64,000 bases of DNA from Xanthostigma xanthostigma (taxonomy: Eukaryota > Arthropoda > Insecta > Raphidioptera > Raphidiidae). Of the stretch, positions 12,501 through 21,669 are shown piece by piece. Location of the stretch: positions 15,106,001-15,170,000 of the forward strand of contig OY754466.1 in assembly GCA_963575645.1 (NCBI GenBank). The letters run 5' to 3'. The position numbers and the translations under genes are program-made. The notes under the pieces were generated by a model. The model was not told where the DNA came from and did not search any database. It saw only the letters and a program-made list of their open reading frames with translations. Position 1 is the first letter of the stretch. Each line of letters starts with the position of its first letter.

Positions 12501-15500
12501 AAGATGGAAAGCTACAGATGTGTTCTTTTATTTGGGCCAGTCTTTCTTGAGATATTATGTTCGAAGGTGTATGCTTGCCTCTTTGATCAGGAGAAGTAAT
12601 CCCACCAGGAGACTCAATCTTTTTTCTTATAACAGTTTTTATAAATTTATCACTCTCACCAAATGTTTTTTTAAAACATTTTTGGCATACATCAGTTTTT
12701 TGAAAATCATTTAGTTCCAAGAAATAATTGTACGTCCATTGGCGATTTCTAACGACCGTTGAACTTTTGTTCAGTCTTTGAGTTTTTTTGTCATTTACTG
12801 TAATTAAACTAGCCATGTATGCGACTCTAAGATTGTAATTGCCTAGGGCCCAATACTTATGGAAAATTTCAGATTGCTGTTCAAAACTAATCTTATTCTT
12901 GCACTGTTTTCGGCATTCTTCTAAATGCGAACAAACTCTTGGTTTTATAATTTTACCTTTCTTCGTTTTATATTCTTCACCTTGATTACGTTTTCTCTTT
13001 CTAGTTTCTCTAGTTTCCTTTATATTATCAGTTTCTATTTCCGACTCGTGATTTTCTTCAAGACGTCGTTCTATTTCTTCTGCTACCGCCTGAACATCAG
13101 ATAAATCTGATTCCGATGGCTGGTAATTAGGATCAGCATCACTGTCATCAAATGGCTCGTTTTCAATTTCAATGTCAATAATATTTTCATACATATTTTT
13201 TACGGTTGTAATATCAAACATTTCAGTATTCACAAAACTGCTACCGGTTTCGTTGTTAGCGTATATTTTAAATATCTGCCCATCCACGAATTGCGTATTT
13301 ACTTTTTCATTGGTGCTACCTAGAAAAATAATATAATTATTCGAAACGCGATTTAAAAAATGAAAACAAAGTTTTAAATAATTTACAGTTTATTAAGAAC
13401 ATTAATTTAAAAAACTCGGGTCGCAGGGCGAAACGATTGTTATTAAATTAAAGTTCTTAAGTGCAAATTATTTAAAACTAATGTAAATTGTAATTATTAT
13501 TAATATTATTTATTATTACCTGAAGGTTCCGGTTCAGAATTCCCACGATCAACCATTTCCAGCATTTTCCTGGCCCGACTCATTGTTTCACAATAATACA
13601 CAAATAAGTTCAAATATATCACAAATAAACTGTAGTTATTCACAAACAGCCCTTTTCTGTTACTCGCTCACTGATTAACATAACAGATATTGCATCAGGA
13701 AAAAGGTACTAAATTCGACATTAGTACGTTAATTTAAAATGTATCGAAACAGAAAAGAGGCTTATATATGTTTTAAATACAGTCACTTCCAAAGAGAAGA
13801 ATGGTAAACGGACTTATGTACACTTAAAACCGTACAATTTGTAAAGTAGAAACAGCCAACAGTATATCAGATCGACATAGGCTTCTTTGTAACTATAATT
13901 ATTTCTTTAAAAAAAGAAATAGTTTAACGGACAAAACAGCCTATGTACACTTATGATCTTATTTTATTAAATTTAAATGTGACTTTAAATCTTATTTGAC
14001 ATAGTACCTTTTTCCAGTTGCTATTTGAATCACTTCTGACTTAAGCCTTTTGGCATACCTACATCAATTTTACAAGAAAACAGCTACACTTTAGCCCTTT
14101 TTACAGTAGAAAGAGTATCAAAAATTACATATACTAATATAAAAAAGTAAATTTCCAAAAAATCGACTTAAGCCCGTTTGCCTCTTGACCACAGATATTT
14201 CAGTGAAGAATCGTTTTAAAATCTGTGTCAAAAGTATTGCAAAATAAATTTTATTATAGAAGGCATACCTAAATATACATATAGCGTGCCTTTACAAAAT
14301 CGACTCGTACAAAAGTTGCAATTATTATGAATTATATATATGCTCGACAACTGAAATCAGCAGCGTAGTACTAGTAGCATTTATAATCTATACTAATATA
14401 TAAAGTTGAAGAGTTTGTTTGTTTGTTTAGTTGAATGCGCTAATCTCAGGAACTACTGGTTCGAATTTTTGTTGGATAGCCTATTTATCGAGGAAGGCTA
14501 TAGGCTATATAATATTACGCTACGACCAATAGGAGCGGAGCATCAATAAAGAATGTTGCAAAATGTAACTCAAAATTTGTCCGTCCGACAAAAACTTTTG
14601 AACGGTAACTCCGATCATCATGAAATTTGGACACAACATTCATCTTGGTAAACTAAGATGAACGTGCGTAGTACAGTGACTTCTATCAAGTCACTGTAGT
14701 GCGTAGGTACTCATGTCCCTCCCCCCATTCGTTATTTTGCACCCGGGTGAAACCGGGCGGGACCGTTAGTATTCAGTAAAATGTGTCTGTCTATCCGCTA
14801 CTGTTTCTTACATACATAGCACTACTTAATCATCTTTAAATATTCTTAAAAATCGTGAAAACTGATATCACGCTACGACTATTAGGATCGGAGCATTAAT
14901 GAAAAATGTTGCAAAATGTATCTCAAAAATAAGCTTCTATTCAGGTGAAATGCACTAACTAACTATACTAATATTAGCGTTGTTAGCTTAGCATACAACG
15001 TCGTATGGCTCAATCGGTAGAGCATGCGACTGTCAATATCAGGGTCGTCGGTTCGAGCCCCACGTTGAGCGAAAATATTTTTATTTTTTTTTTTTTTTTG
15101 TATTTTCTACATTGCTTATTCTAAGGCTTACATTTAAATATATTTTAATTTTATTTAATTAATTAAAAAAAAATTTTAGTTTAAAAAAGTAGGTACTATA
15201 AATACTGCTTTTTATCGACAAAAGCTTTTGAACGGTAACTCCGATCATCATGAAATTTGGACACAACATTCATCATGGTAAATTAAGATGAATGTGTGTA
15301 GGTACTCATGTTCCTCCCTTCCCCATTCGTTCTTTTACACCCGGGTGAAACCGGGCGGGACCGTTAGTAAACAATATTCGTGAGGTCTCCATGGTAATTT
15401 GGCTGCTACAGGTTGACAAACCGCAACGTTACTAAATGTTGGCTCAGAGAAAAAAGAAGTTAATAAAGTGTCGGATGCAAACTGGCTCCGCCCATTTCAA

Positions 15501-18377
15501 ATTTTTTTTATCTATATTATCGATAACATCAATCACAACTAACTTTAGCCTGTCATTTCTATTAATCTATGCTTTATCAACTACTTACATTATTTGCAGT
15601 TTGGAAACATTGATATAGATTTGTTCATCGAGTTCTAAATGTGTTTCGTTTCGGGCAGCAAAAAATGTGCGTAAAAGTATATATCCCTTTCATTTATTTA
15701 TCTGAGGTATGACAGTTAATCTTCTGGCCGAAAGCGACCTTTAATCACCTATGAAAAGTCTAAGCTGAGGAAGGGAAAATGCATCTCCACCATAAAGATG
15801 ACAGAAACTAGGGGAGCATTCATACGACGAAAGAAATCCTGCTAATTCGTTCACTGATGAAGATTACCTACGAGAAAATTAAGTTACAAAAGATTATTTA
15901 CGACACTGACAAAATAAATGTTTCTCGTGTGCAGAGAACTAGCCTTCGGACTGCTTATGCCTCGAGCGAGCTAACCTTAGAAACCTCTAAAAGATATTAT
16001 TATACTGAAATTACAGCATTTTTTTATTTTGTATTTCAATACTTCAGACAAAAGCCAGAGAGGAAATTCTCCAGCCCTTGATGTCACAGGCAATTATTCG
16101 AGTTGACATTTTATTTTAATTCTAAAGACATTTTATCCAGTAGAATGAAAATAAAAATGCGTTGTCACCATTTTATTTTACACCAGTTGCCCGGCCCGGT
16201 TTCACCCGGGTGCGATAGATATATTTTGTGTTATCGGAAAATTCTACAATGTGTATTTCATTAAGAAACGACTACAGCGGCAAAATGTCTGAACTAATAG
16301 CTTAGAGCTGATGTCGCTTGATGGCAGGGCCCGCTAGCTCATGTCGCTAGTTCCCGCCTGGTGCGCTGCACTGACGCACCATTTGATCGCAGTCAATTGC
16401 AGAAGCTTGCACCCGCCTACTTGATGTCGCTGCATGATACTGAAACAGTTTTTCTTGACAAAATACCGTTATTTTGTACAAAATATTTACAAATTATATG
16501 CAAAAACCTTCCTCGTTTATCGCTCTTTCTATTAGTGAATACAGTATGAAAATTAGTTCGGTAGTTTTTGAGTTTATCGCGCTCAGACAGACAGACGCGG
16601 TGGAGGGACTTTATTTTATATATAGATAGATAGATAGATATTAAGTGGTCTGGGTATTCTATAAACTGACAGACGCTGATGACCTCAGCTGTTGAGCGTC
16701 TATAATTCACAATCTCTCTCTATAAACTGATACACCTGTTCAAACGTTAAAAACACAATTCAGACAAAGCAATTTTTTTTGTTGATTAAATATATGAATA
16801 CATTTTTTTAGTTAAATAAACTATTAAGGAATGAAAAAAATTTTCAACCTTGAGGCTATACACTGTACTGGTTCTATCAATCAAAAAGTTTGATATGATT
16901 TATGATTTGATAACACTTCATATTAATAGAAATATACCTTCATGTAGATTATTATAGAACGAGGCTACCACGCAGATGTTGAAAAATAGAGAAAAAACTT
17001 AAATATACTCATTCATGCAATAATTATGCAATTTTTTGATAGTGTGCGCATATTGGAATAGCTAATAACCTCAGAGTATCTTAAATCTACAATCTACACA
17101 TTGAAATTTAAAAATCAATTTGTTTATAAGCACAGGTCTTTCGAAGCTGCAAACTTGGATATACGCTACTGGTAGTAGTCCTAACAACATATTAAAAAAT
17201 CAAAACTAGACGTTAGTTTGCGAGATTAGCGATTTTTAGAGTAAAATATGACTGGGCTATAATATATATTTGAATAATTAATATTCGAGAGGTACAACTT
17301 TTTTATTAGTTTCAACTCAAATTTTTTTGGCTGTATTTATTTGAATTTTTGACCTTCAGAAACTTAAGACTTTTTTATGATTGAAGATAGCAGCTGATAC
17401 AAAAGTATAAAGGTCAAAAAGCTTATAAAAAATAACCTTCAGATAGAACTTACCTAGAAGATTCGCTAAAAGTGAAATAATAGATTTTTTATTTATTTCG
17501 ACTCCATGAGTTGATTTCTGAATAAGACGTATTTTGTGATACAATCTATATATGCTCCAATTACGAATCGATAGCTACTGAACTTTTCAGAAGCTGATTT
17601 AGGCATGGAGGTGACATATCTAATAAGTAGTTTAAACAACGAGAACAACATTTTGCGTCACCAACCCTTAAATATGCACTAGTAGGATTGAAAACGTCAT
17701 CTCATTTTGGCAAGGTCGAGATTTTCACAGTATTTCAAATACACCTTTTTAAAACTGGATTTAAAAAGGCGGAACAAAATTCCGGTCGAAGGGGTAAGAT
17801 AAGGGATGTTCAAAGAAGTTTGCCAAGGTGTTCCGACCGGAATTTTGTTCTGCCTTTTTAAATACAGTTTAGAAAAGGTGTACTTGAAATAGTGTGGATA
17901 TTTCAGCCTTGCCAAAATATGTTGACGTTTTCAACCCCACTAGTGCATATTTAGGGGTTGATTACCCCTAAAAACGACTGAACTTGATGACGCAAAATGT
18001 CATTTTCCGTTTGCACTGATTTAACTACATTATAAAATAATATATCACGTCCATGTCTAAATCAACTTTCAGTTTCAAAAAGTTCAGTAGCTCTTGAACT
18101 ATTACGTTTATTTAAAGTTTAGGCATTTTTTTGATAAATAGCCCTCAAAATGTGGAAAAAGTGTAATTTTGTTTAAACTCACCTTAAACCTTAAATCACC
18201 GAGTGGAGGTTCTGCATACGGTATTCCCAAAAAAGCGCTAAATTTTCTGGAGGAAAATCTTGAATGCATATATTTTCCATTCAAAATACCTTGGTCGATT
18301 CTAACTTCTGGACCATCGTTCGAACAGTTGGTGTAAACCATACAGTAGAATAAAATTATAAAACAAAAATGTCTCAT
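505..18377 (-). CDS. Carboxylesterase (E4/FE4-like), 3' partial
   Basis: Serine ester hydrolase of the alpha/beta-hydrolase carboxylesterase family, probably secreted and acting on dietary, hormonal or xenobiotic esters. Exons with matching frames: 18183-18377, 8733-8876, 7638-7983, 7038-7234, 4570-4735, 3509-3687, 1325-1475 and 505-640. They total about 504 residues, so only the last 40-50 residues of a typical ~550-residue enzyme lie beyond the left edge. Exon 1 starts MRHFCFIILFYCMVYTNCS, a hydrophobic signal peptide, and contains LGIPYAEPPLGDLRF. Exon 2 has EDCLYLTVYTP. Exon 3 has the oxyanion HGGGW and the nucleophile elbow GESAGG. Exon 5 has the acid residue in TSSEGALRAA. Exon 8 has the catalytic His in GVSHADDLQYLF. 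All three catalytic positions are intact. GESAG rather than GQSAG argues against juvenile hormone esterase. Intron 1 is over 9 kb and holds a complete transposon. The family call is firm; the substrate is unknown. Confidence 0.93.
991..1120. mobile_element. hAT-type terminus fragment
   Basis: CAGTGATTCCCAAAGTGGG at 991 is a typical hAT terminal inverted repeat, followed by the usual GC-rich subterminal CTACCGCCCTCTTCTGGGC. I did not find the matching right end, so this is a fragment or a one-ended relic. The extent is approximate. Confidence 0.5.
2347..3291. mobile_element. Non-autonomous hAT element with 8-bp TSD
   Basis: The termini CAGTGGCGGATCC and GGATCCGCCACTG are perfect inverted repeats, flanked by an exact 8-bp duplication AGCGTTAA (2339-2346 and 3292-3299). 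G- and C-runs lie just inside the ends. The body is mostly a nested foldback at 2451-3000. A shorter relative with the same ends lies at 22013-22197. No transposase. Esterase intron. Confidence 0.93.
2451..3000. mobile_element. Foldback element nested in the hAT copy
   Basis: Arms of about 155 bp (TATACAGTGTGATCACTTAA inward, and the reverse complement ending at about 3000) surround a ~230-base centre. The left arm includes CAAAAGTCGGTGCATGTCCG and the right arm its complement. It sits wholly within 2347-3291, so it inserted later or forms the element's core. Confidence 0.8.
4064..4184. repeat. Short imperfect inverted repeat
   Basis: AAAAAAGATCACTAAAAA and its complement TTTTTAGTGATCTTTTTT flank ACCTCAAAAT-type complementary pieces. 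It can form a hairpin in the esterase intron between exons 5 and 6. Otherwise 3700-4560 shows no gene. Confidence 0.55.
4957..4995 (+). promoter_or_regulatory. Core promoter of the nested secreted-protein gene
   Basis: TATAAAAG begins at 4957, followed by an arthropod-type initiator TCAGTT at 4991-4996, about 36 bases after the first T. The ATG of the nested gene is at 5031, giving a 5' leader of about 38 bases. Position and strand match the gene. Confidence 0.6.
5031..5730 (+). CDS. Small secreted Gly/Ser/Gln-rich repeat protein
   Basis: Two exons, 5031-5097 and 5255-5730, joined by a short intron with a GTAAGT donor and a TTTTAG acceptor. The frame is preserved and gives 180 residues. Residues 1-22 (MTRYASLTCAILVLSSFEFIGG) form a good signal peptide. 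The mature part is low-complexity, with loose repeats of SSGLNFGVG/SSGVNY-like blocks alternating with FGQ(Q/N)QIQT blocks, and no cysteines. No enzymatic motif is visible. Composition and size resemble secreted structural, cuticular, silk-like or salivary proteins, but I do not recognise the family. It lies inside the esterase intron between exons 4 and 5, on the opposite strand, with its own TATA box and initiator just upstream and an AATAAA at 6153-6158. The intact frame, splice sites and promoter support a real gene. Confidence 0.82.
6180..6619. mobile_element. pogo/Tc1-mariner-type MITE with TA duplication
   Basis: The terminal repeat CCGTATTAGCCCGAATATAA at 6180 is mirrored at the other end (the complement of TTATATCGGGCTAATACGG) and flanked by TA on both sides (6178-6179, 6620-6621). 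About 440 bp, no coding potential. Located between the nested secreted-protein gene and esterase exon 4. Confidence 0.85.
8171..8377 (-). pseudogene. Transposase C-terminal fragment (IS630/Tc1-mariner-like)
   Basis: A 68-residue open frame contains YYLWGHMKGLVYAGRINNRD and ALIQRIFSGADEIRFNPQIL. This type follows the catalytic aspartate of insect Tc1/mariner-related transposases. It lacks the upstream catalytic core and is flanked at about 8075-8150 and 8430-8505 by imperfect inverted repeats that share CCGATTCGGAAAG. It is therefore the 3' remnant of a collapsed element in the intron between esterase exons 2 and 3. Confidence 0.65.
9793..10352. repeat. Dispersed repeat family A, copy 1
   Basis: Begins GAGGTCCCCTGAATCC and includes TGTGCGTCTGTTAG, AGATATATGCTATAACG and ACTAGCCATTACCCGC. 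The same order of blocks recurs at 57638-58180, and its 3' part recurs at 31898-32010. Nothing coding is visible. It precedes a tRNA-like segment here but not in copy 2. Confidence 0.75.
10401..10475 (-). repeat. tRNA-Lys-like segment (SINE head or tRNA relic)
   Basis: On the minus strand there is a D-arm/box A-like TAGCTCGGTCGGTAGA, an anticodon-region AACTCATAATC and a T-arm-like GGGTCGTGGGCTCGAAC. The layout is that of tRNA-Lys, but the anticodon reads CAT and the acceptor stem is poorly paired, so it is unlikely to be a functional tRNA. Confidence 0.6.
10808..14194 (-). mobile_element. Complete-looking 3.4-kb DNA transposon with transposase gene
   Basis: The termini form inverted repeats. 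The left end reads CTGTGGTCAAAAGGCAAAGA and the right end, read inward, CTGTGGTCAAGAGGCAAACG. Similarity continues for about 30 bases. Both outer ends are flanked by ATAT (10804-10807, 14195-14198), which could be a 4-bp or shorter target duplication. Motifs like GACTTAWG(T/C)C recur just inside both ends, for example near 10828, 11012, 13810, 14037 and 14166. These look like subterminal transposase-binding repeats. The only gene inside is the transposase-like protein on the minus strand. The element sits in the large first intron of the esterase, and its gene points the same way as the host gene. Confidence 0.8.
11266..13583 (-). CDS. Transposase-like protein, DUF7869-like with DDE-type motifs
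   Basis: Exon 1 at 13520-13583 (MSRARKMLEMVDRGNSEPEPS) joins exon 2 at 11266-13319 in frame, giving 705 residues with no internal stop. An AATAAA lies at 11139-11144. The N-terminal ~120 residues are acidic and then basic (RKRKRNQ). They are followed by paired-cysteine segments (VCSHLEECRKQC, DVCQKC, CYKCD) that look like metal-binding or DNA-binding modules. The C-terminal half has conserved-looking blocks: YTFDLQQCLPTP near residue 409, FYSDTCGGQNKN near 488 and SGHSHMECDVDHSVIE near 529. Their spacing suits an RNase H-fold D-D-E catalytic core. I recognise this as a protein type present in many copies in insect genomes (DUF7869-like, from memory). I cannot assign a transposon superfamily. 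It sits centrally between matching terminal inverted repeats at 10808 and 14194, so it is most likely that element's transposase. Confidence 0.8.
14387..14769 (+). mobile_element. Non-autonomous Helitron, copy 1
   Basis: The 5' end is TCTATACTAATATATAAAG after an A. The 3' end has hairpin CCCGG-GTGAAA-CCGGG, then CGGGACCGTTAG followed by T. This fits Helitron structure (5' TC, a 3' hairpin about 10 nt before a CTRR-like end, insertion between A and T, no target duplication). Internal blocks such as GGAAGGCTATAGGCTATATA are shared with the copies at 14860 and 47434. Confidence 0.8.
14860..15367 (+). mobile_element. Helitron, 5'-truncated copy 2 with tRNA-like insert
   Basis: Matches the internal and 3' parts of the copy at 47434-48054 and ends with the same hairpin and CCGTTAG|T. 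It includes the tRNA-Lys-like segment at 15003-15071 followed by a T-rich stretch. It lies directly downstream of copy 1, so the two ends are partly in tandem. Confidence 0.75.
15003..15071 (+). repeat. tRNA-Lys-like segment within Helitron
   Basis: GGCTCAATCGGTAGAGCATG and GGTTCGAGCCCCACG are strong pol III box A and box B matches in a tRNA-Lys-like arrangement. The anticodon loop reads CTGTCAA, and anticodon-stem pairing is lost. The same segment occurs at 47714-47787 inside another copy. Confidence 0.7.
16184..16211 (-). mobile_element. Helitron 3'-end fragment
   Basis: GGCCCGGTTTCACCCGGGTG is the reverse complement of the Helitron terminal hairpin region. No matching 5' end is obvious nearby, so this looks like a degraded terminus. 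The surrounding 15.4-17.5 kb of esterase intron 1 shows no gene. Confidence 0.6.
17572..18092. mobile_element. Foldback element near the esterase 5' splice site
   Basis: The left arm (CTACTGAACTTTTCAGAAGC, ..., GGCGGAACAAAATTCCGGTC) and the right arm (GACCGGAATTTTGTTCTGCC, ..., AAAGTTCAGTAG) are reverse complements over about 220 bp each, with a short ~50-base centre. It begins about 90 bases downstream of esterase exon 1 in transcript sense. Confidence 0.8.
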
Positions 18378-19085
18378 GTTTAATTTTTAATTTTCACTTT
18401 TTTTTGTTTTTAACCAAAATATGTTTTCCTCTTAGAGCAAGAAACGTCACTTATCACAATATAAAATTTGTAAAAAAAATTATATTTTTTTCCAAAACAT
18501 GAAAACTTGTTACTCAATATTTTTAAGATTTATATTTTTGTGTCTTTGTTTTTCGCGTATTCCTGTAATTAAAATCAAACATATTTACTATCCGTTCGTC
18601 ACACAAAAATTATAACGGTGGACTCCGGCATCACGCGAAATTTACACAGTTTATTGTACTCGTCAAATCCGGATGAATGTTTATTTTTTTATTAATTATT
18701 GGGAGTCGGATGAATGTTACTAATTATTTTCAGTTCACTAGGTTGCTTAAAATCATTTCCTTCTCGATTTAATATGTTAGAAAAAGATAGTCCGGGAATT
18801 ATTACACTCCGGGCAGTTTAACAGTTAATTACAAAAAACGAAAATTCTAACACAAAAGTACAAAACAAGCTTCTAAAGCAGTCGGGCAAAAATGTATTAC
18901 GATTTTAGCGCACAATCAATGATACTAAAACTACCTATAATATCTTTTTAACTGTCAAGTTTTCATATATGAAAGTTTGTTTTGCACTTTTCTGTCAGTT
19001 AATTGTTTTATTTAAATTAAAAAACGTGCCTAGCAGCTCTGGTTAGCATGCACGAGTGAGATATTAGATACGCGTATTTATTTAA

Positions 19086-19609
19086 GGTAGTACGAGCACC
19101 AAGACAATTTTAAATAAAAGGCTTGATTTTTTTATATGAATTGGACTAAGTCTAAACCAATTCTGAAAATTTTAGGAGTGGTTGCCCGATTATTTAAATA
19201 AATAAATGACTTCAAAAGTAGGCATATTTAACATTGGCTTTATGATAAAACGGTAGATGTATGATATTTTTTCATTGATTTCTCCAAAACTAGTCGGTGG
19301 AAATAAAAAAAAACTATTTAAATTAAAGTTAAAACCTTAATAAATTATTGGAAACAAAAAAACCCGTTGTGCCCGACTAATTAAAAAGATATTTAATTTT
19401 TTTAATTAAATATCTTTTTAATAAGTCGGGACAACGGGTTTTTTTTTGTTTTCAATAATTTATTAAGGTTTTAACTTTAATTTAAATAGTTTTTTTTTAA
19501 TTTCCACCGACTAGTTTTGGAGAAATTAATGAAAACATATCATTCATCTACCGTTAAATATAAAAAAATCAAGCCTTTTATTTAAAATTGCCTTGGTGCT
19601 CGTACTACC
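19086..19609. mobile_element. Foldback MITE flanked by TTAA
   Basis: The ends GGTAGTACGAGCACCAAG and CTTGGTGCTCGTACTACC are inverted and flanked by TTAA on both sides (19082-19085, 19610-19613). A second, longer arm pair (about 19246-19405) meets in the middle around ATTAAAAAGATATTTAAT. TTAA flanks suggest a piggyBac- or Kolobok-like mobiliser, but the termini are not diagnostic. Confidence 0.75.
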
Positions 19610-20407
19610 TTAATCCTTCAAAAGACTACAAAGAGTCGAATTTATCATAAGTAAAATAAAGGATACAACAAGCGTAAGTTACATAGATACTGAAGTCAGT
19701 GAATGATTAAAAAATAAGTGCCACACAACAATCTGTCCAGTTGTTTAAAAATACAGGAAACTGATCTGGATAGATAGACAATTGAATTAGGGAACATGAA
19801 TTTTATCGGCTATACTCAGATCTACATCGGGATTACCACAGGGATTACTGTGTCCCCAGATATCTAAGTTTTGACAATCCTGGAACCTCGTAGGCACCTC
19901 GCGATGTACCCGATGAATACTATAGGTTCCCAAAGTTTAGAGTCTCGGGTAGCACCTCGTAGAAAACTAAACTGAACTTTCAAAAGTACAATAACTAAAT
20001 AAAAAGATTCAACTATACACAAACTTTTTATAAATCGTTACTAATATTTTATAGATAAAGTTTATTATTAATAGTTTGTTTAATAAACGAATTAAATTTT
20101 AAACACTGCAGCGTAACCGCGATTCAAAAACACAAGAAATAGGTAATAGTTTGTTTAACGTACATTAATATAGTACCTACGATTGTAACATGTTAAACAC
20201 TACAAACAAAATAAGAGATGCAAGAGGTAATTTATCTAGTATCTGATTGGATTGGATAAATATTTAATGTCAGTGTTCATAGACAGAGAAAAAAAGAAAG
20301 GTAAAAAATTCTTATGCTATAACGCGCTATACCGACTATCGACTATAAGGTACCTTTAATTGTTGAAAAACGAGAACTTCGGAGTCGCTTACATCATTTG
20401 CATAGGC

Positions 20408-21122
20408 CAGGGGTGGCGAACCTATGGCACGCGTGCCCCAGGTGACACGCGACAGATTTTTGTTGGCACGGCAATGATTGAGGTGCAAAATCGAAATAAT
20501 TAAAAATATGCCAAATGTTGAAACAAATTGACTATCACCAAATAACAAATACGAAAAAGTTTCATAGCCCTCAGTGTATTATCGAAATTTTCAAATAAAT
20601 AAAATTGTCGACCAATTTTTCTCAGACCAATATATTGACAAAAAATAAAAAATAATAAATCAATACAACATAAGATGACGTTTCGATCCGGCTTTGGATC
20701 TTCTTCAGAAAATTCTAAAAAAATTAGTTTGATTCATTCTAACATCATCATTCGTGCAATTAGATAATAATTAATAACTTAATACTAATGAATTTTTATA
20801 TATATATTTTTTTTTTAGAATTTTCTGAAGAAGATCCAAAGCCGGATCGAAACGTCATCTTATGTTGTATTGATTTGTTATTTTTTTAATTTTTTGTCAA
20901 TATATTGGTCTGAGAAAAATTGGTCGACAATTTTATTTATTTGAAGAGTTCTATTCAGACGTTAATCAAAGATTTGTATTATCGAAATTATTCTTTTCAT
21001 CTATGTTTGATTCATTTTTTTGACAACCAAATTTCTTTGGCTGCTTGTCGGCACGTCTTAGATTTATAAAAAAAAATTTGAAAAAAATTGGCACGTAGAT
21101 GTAGAAAGGTTCGCCACCCCTG
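20408..21122. mobile_element. Non-autonomous hAT element with 8-bp TSD
   Basis: Terminal inverted repeats CAGGGGTGGCGAACCT and AGGTTCGCCACCCCTG (one mismatch region inside) are flanked by exact GCATAGGC duplications (20400-20407, 21123-21130). The interior contains an unrelated foldback (20596-20944). No transposase. Confidence 0.93.
20596..20944. mobile_element. Foldback element carrying a hammerhead-like motif in each arm
   Basis: Arms of about 130 bp are reverse complements around an AT-rich centre near 20720-20815. The right arm reads CTGAAGAAGATCC then AAAGCCGGATCGAAACGTC, resembling the CUGANGA / stem II / GAAA core of hammerhead ribozymes. No convincing stem I or III partner is seen. 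It is nested inside the hAT at 20408-21122. Confidence 0.7.
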
Positions 21123-21669
21123 GCATAGGCAATAAAAATACGCCGTGGACAAAAATGTTTTACGTTACGTCATAATTGTTTATCAATGCCTTTACCATAC
21201 ATACCATTGGTGACTATTTAGTTTAAGTTATTTTTACACATCGAGATTTTTTAAAATGCTGGTCTTAATTTTTTTCTATTAATTATTAGCGTAAAATTAC
21301 CAACCTGATTTGTACACCACAATTTTTTTATAATTCGGTTTTAAAATTTTAATCTATTCGAATTGCTGTCTACGTTTAGTTATTAGCGTGAAATGTCCAA
21401 CTAGAATAGTGAATATTAAACGATGGAATTTTATCTGTTAATAAAATCAAATTTTCAAGAACTGGGGGAAAAACAAGGTATTAATAATATAAATCTTTGA
21501 CTATTTAATAGAACTGGACAACTAGTCGCACCTTCTTTTCCCATAGTAGCAATGAAAAACAATCGTCGGCAACATCTTTCAAATTTTTTGGTACATTGGA
21601 TGTCACCCAACGTTCCAAAGAATCGGGAGTTATAAAGTTGTGTATAGTCGATTTTTTCTGTGTGAGATA

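Noticed and set aside
15003-15071. Functional tRNA gene
   Set aside because: Box A and B are good, but the anticodon loop and stem are altered and the segment sits at the same place in two Helitron copies.
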